Source: Rugalucina vietnamica (Eukaryota > Mollusca > Bivalvia > Lucinida > Lucinidae). From it: a stretch of DNA of 64,000 nucleotides. The notes below the pieces were generated by a model. The model ran no database searches. It saw only the letters and a list, made by a program, of their open reading frames with translations, and was not told the origin of the DNA. Every line of letters starts with the position of its first letter. Position 1 is the first letter of the stretch. The position numbers and the translations under genes are program-made. Where the stretch lies: the NCBI GenBank assembly GCA_964017185.1, contig OZ024880.1:40266329-40330328 (forward strand), given 5' to 3'. This document shows, piece after piece, positions 60,101-64,000 of this stretch.

Positions 60101-63100
60101 GTCATTGACGTGCGCGGAGTTTAGGGAGCAAACGACCTAGTGGGATTTACAGTAGATGGGACGTACTTTTAAACCACATAAGCGGCTATGCCGGGAAATC
60201 TCTAGTTTTCGAAAAAATAGGGGTACAAAAATGACCGAAAATGGAAATTTCTGTACACTATTGCAATGTGTCGGTACCAACTCGGGCTGGTTTCTCACAG
60301 AACCCAACCGAGTTTAGGGAGTTCGAGACCCAGTGGGCCTTGTAGTCCATACAAGTGCCTTTACAGCCCATAGGTCGGTAATACTGGGAAAACTCTGGTT
60401 TGTCGGAAATTTCAACTCAAACATTGGGAAACGTGAACATTCATGGGTTTGGGGGTGGGGTAAGAGGCACCCCTGTCATTGACGTGCGCGGAGTTTAGGG
60501 AGCAAACGACCTAGTGGGATTTACAGTAGAAGGGACGTACTTTTAAACCACATAAGCGGCTATGCCGGGAAAACTCTAGTTTTCGAAAAAATAGGGGTAC
60601 AAAAATGACCGAAAATGGAAATTTCTGTACAGTATTGCAATGTGTCGGTACCAACTCGGGCTGGTTTCTCACAGAACCCCACCGAGTTTAGGGAGTTCGA
60701 GACCCAGTGGGACTTGTAGTCCATACAAGTGCCTTTACAGCCCATAGGTCGGTTATACTGGGAAAACTCTGGTTTGTCGGAAATTTCAACTCAAACATTG
60801 GGAAACGTGAACATTCATGGTTTTGGGTGTGGGTATGAGGCACCCCTGTCATTGACGTGCGCGGAGTTTAGGGAGCAAACGACCTAGTGGGATTTACAGT
60901 AGAAGGGACGTACTTTTAAACCACATAAGCGGCTATGCCGGGAAAACTCTAGTTTTCGAAAAAATAGGGGTACAAAAATGACCGAAAATGGAAATTTCTG
61001 TATAGTATTGCAATGTGTCGGTACCAACTCGGGCTGGTTTCTCACAGAACCCCACCGAGTTTAGGGAGTTCGAGACCCAGTGGGCCTTGTAGTCCGTACA
61101 AGTGCCTTTACAGCCCATAGGTCGGTAATACTGGAAAAACTCTGGTTTGTCGGAAATTTCAACTCAAACATTGGGAAACGTGAACATTCATGGGTTTGGG
61201 GGTGGGGTATGAGGCACCCCTGTCATTGACGTGCGCGGAGTTTAGGGAGCAAGCGACCTAGTGGGATTTACAGTAGAAGGGATGTACTTTCAGACCATAT
61301 AAGCGGCTATGTCGGGAAAACTCTGGTTTTCGAGAAATAGGGGTACAAAGATGACCGAAAATGGAAATTTCTGTATAGTATTGCAATGTGTCGGTACCAA
61401 CTCGGGCTGGTTTCTCACAGAACCCCACCGAGTTTAGGGAGTTCGAGACCCAGTGGGGCTTGTAGTCTATACAAGTGCCTTTACAGCCCATAGGTCGGTT
61501 ATACTGGGAAAACTCTGGTTTGTCGGAAATTTCAACTCAAACATTGGGAAACGTGAACATTCATGGTTTTGGGGGTGGGGTAAGAGGCACCCCTGTCATT
61601 GACGTGCGCGGAGTTTAGGGAGCAAGCGACCTAGTGGGATTTACAGTAGAAGGAATGTACTTTCAGACCACATAAGCGGCTATGCCGGGAAAACTCTAGT
61701 TTTCGAGAAATAGGGGTACAAAAATGACCAAAAATGGAAATTTCTGTATAGTATTGCAATGTGTCGGTACCAACTCGGGCTGGTTTCTCACAGAACCCCA
61801 CCGAGTTTAGGGAGTTCGAGACCCAGTGGGTCTTGTAGTCCATACAAGTGCCTTTACAGCCCATAGGGCGGTTATACTGGGAAAACTCTGGTTTGTCGAA
61901 AATTTCAACTCAAACATTGGGAAACGTGAACATTCATGGGTTTGGGGGTGGGGTATGAGGCACCCCTGTCATTGACGTGCGCGGAGTTTAGGGAGCAAGC
62001 GACCTAGTGGGATTTAGAGTAGAAGGAATGTACTTTCAGACCACATAACCGGCTATGCCGGGAAAACTCTAGTTTTCGAAATAATAGGGGTACAAAAATG
62101 ACCAAAAATGGAAATTTCTGTACAGTATAGCAATGTGTCGGTACCAACTCGGGCTGGTTTCTCACAGAACCCCACCGAGTTTAGGGAGTTCGAGACCCAG
62201 TGGGGCTTGTAGTCTATACAAGTGCCTTTACAGCCCATAGGTCGGTTATACTGGGAAAACTCTGGTTTGTCGGAAATTTTAACTCAAACATTGGGAAACG
62301 TGAACATTCATGGTTTTGGGGGTGGGGTAAGTGGCACCCCTGTCATTGACGTGCGCGGAGTTTAGGGAGCAAGCGACCTAGTGGGATTTACAGTAGAAGG
62401 AATGTACTTTTAGACCACATAAGCGGCTATGCCGGGAAAACTCTAGTTTTCGAGAAATAGGGGTACAAAAATGACCAAAAATGGAAATTTCTGTATAGTA
62501 TTGCAATGTGTCGGTACCAACTCGGGCTGGTTTCTCACAGAACCCCACCGAGTTTAGGGAGTTCGAGACCCAGTGAGGCTTGTAGTCCATACAAGTGCCT
62601 TTACAGCCCATAGGTCGGTTATACTGGGAAAACTCTGGTTTGTCGGAAATTTCAACTCAAACATTGGGAAACGTGAACATTCATGGGTTTGGGGGTGGGG
62701 TAAGAGGCACCCCTGTCATTGACGTTCGCGGAGTTTAGGGAGCAAACGACCTAGTGGGATTTACAGTAGAAGGGACGTACTTTTAAACCACATAAGCGGC
62801 TATGCCGGGAAAACTCTAGTTTTCGAAAAAATAGGGGTACAAAAATGACCGAAAATGGAAATTTCTGTACAGTATTGCAATGTGTCGGTACCAACTCGGG
62901 CTGGTTTCTCACAGAACCCAACCGAGTTTAGGGAGTTCGAGACCCAGTGGGCCTTGTAGTCCATACAAGTGCCTTTACAGCCCATAGGTCGGTAATACTG
63001 GGAAAACTCTGGTTTGTCGGAAATTTCAACTCAAACATTGGGAAACGTGAACATTCATGGGTTTGGGGGTGGGGTATGAGGCACCCCTGTCATTGACGTG

Positions 63101-64000
63101 CGCGGAGTTTAGGGAGCAAGCGACCTAGTGGTATTAACAGTAGAAGGGATGTACTTTCAGACCATATAAGCGGCTATGTCGGGAACACTCTGGTTTTCGA
63201 GAAATAGGGGTACAAAGATGACCGAAAATGGAAATTTCTGTATAGTATTGCAATGTGTCGGTACCAACTCGGGCTGGTTTCTCACAGAACCCCACCGAGT
63301 TTAGGGAGTTCGAGACCCAGTGGGGCTTGTAGTCTATACAAGTGCCTTTACAGCCCATAGGTCGGTTATACTGGGAAAACTCTGGTTTGTCGGAAATTTC
63401 AACTCAAACATTGGGAAACGTGAACATTCATGGTTTTGGGGGTGGGGTAAGAGGCACCCCTGTCATTGACGTGCGCGGAGTTTAGGGAGCAAGCGACCTA
63501 GTGGGATTTACAGTAGAAGGAATGTACTTTTAGACCACATAAGCGGCTATGCCGGGAAAACTCCAGTTTTCGAGAAATAGGGGTACAAAAATGACCAAAA
63601 ATGGAAATTTCTGTATAGTATTGCAATGTGTCGGTACCAACTCGGGCTGGTTTCTCACAGAACCCCACCGAGTTTAGGGAGTTCGAGACCCAGTGAGGCT
63701 TGTAGTCCATACAAGTGCCTTTACAGCCCATAGGTCGGTTATACTGGGAAAACTCTGGTTTGTCGGAAATTTCAACTCAAACATTGGGAAACGTGAACAT
63801 TCATGGGTTTGGGGGTGGGGTAAGAGGCACCCCTGTCACTGACGTGCGCGGAGTTTAGGGAGCAAACGACCTAGTGGGATTTACAGTAGAAGGGACGTAC
63901 TTTTAAACCACATAAGCGGCTATGCCGGGAAAACTCTAGTTTTCGAAAAAATAGGGGTACAAAAATGACCGAAAATGGAAATTTCTGTACAGTATTGCAA
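57105..64000. repeat. ~373-bp satellite array, 18-19 copies, open at right edge
   Basis: Monomers start near cattgacgtgcgcggag and repeat every ~373 bp to the window end. The first (57105-57491) is irregular: it lacks ~35 bp near cgggaaaacttt and has a local ~50-bp duplication. Each monomer consists of two diverged halves (gagtttaggg at 57505 and 57698, next at 57879). At least three monomer types alternate. The 61-77-codon minus-strand frames are a by-product: one type is shifted by an extra A, which breaks the frame. Confidence 0.95.

Noticed and set aside
57526..63731. Repeated 61-77-codon minus-strand frames beginning MGCKGTC
   Set aside because: They lie in the satellite monomer. One monomer type carries an extra A that shifts the frame, and differences do not favour silent sites.
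57105..64000. CRISPR-like array
   Set aside because: Regular repeats, but there are no unique spacers, the monomers are 373 bp, and the DNA is eukaryotic.

Overview
This is animal nuclear DNA: AT-rich, intron-containing and packed with repeats, with no bacterial-type gene organisation. The repeats (tRNA-derived SINEs, a TIR element with internal ~455-bp monomers ending in ggacgacgg runs and a ctcaggtgagc end, short non-LTR retrotransposon tails) look like those of a bivalve mollusc. That assignment is from memory of such repeats, not from a search.

Layout. (1) 1-9.46 kb: a tandem array of ~0.92-1.0-kb units, enlarged by a 4.18-kb foldback-like element (492-4672), LINE tails and a mariner-type MITE (7002-8038). 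(2) About 8.2-31.29 kb and 34.86-56.93 kb are two copies of one ~22-kb segmental duplication in direct orientation. Each copy holds a five-exon gene on the + strand for a secreted or cell-surface protein with two immunoglobulin domains, a Thr-rich stalk and a short hydrophobic tail (17607-20904 and 41428-45588). The exons are intact in both copies, with splice sites and phases conserved; the signal-peptide exon was not securely found. (3) 31.3-34.86 kb separates the copies and holds a 1.7-kb TIR element (31408-33107) with the start of a THAP-type zinc finger. (4) From 57.1 kb to the right edge is a ~373-bp satellite array. Each monomer is itself a diverged dimer, and monomer types are arranged in a higher-order pattern with a recurring 1867-bp spacing.

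The two duplicated segments serve as before/after pictures for transposition. At many places one copy has an insertion and the other has the empty site, which fixes element ends and target-site duplications. Supported this way are a Harbinger-type MITE (TSD TTA), a mariner-type MITE (TSD TA), a TTAA element, a ~2-kb bivalve-type TIR element and several 5'-truncated LINE tails. The Ig genes carry, by my count, 8 amino-acid-changing and 13 silent differences between copies, which suggests both are maintained. Nearly all other ORFs longer than 60 codons are chance frames in repeats.
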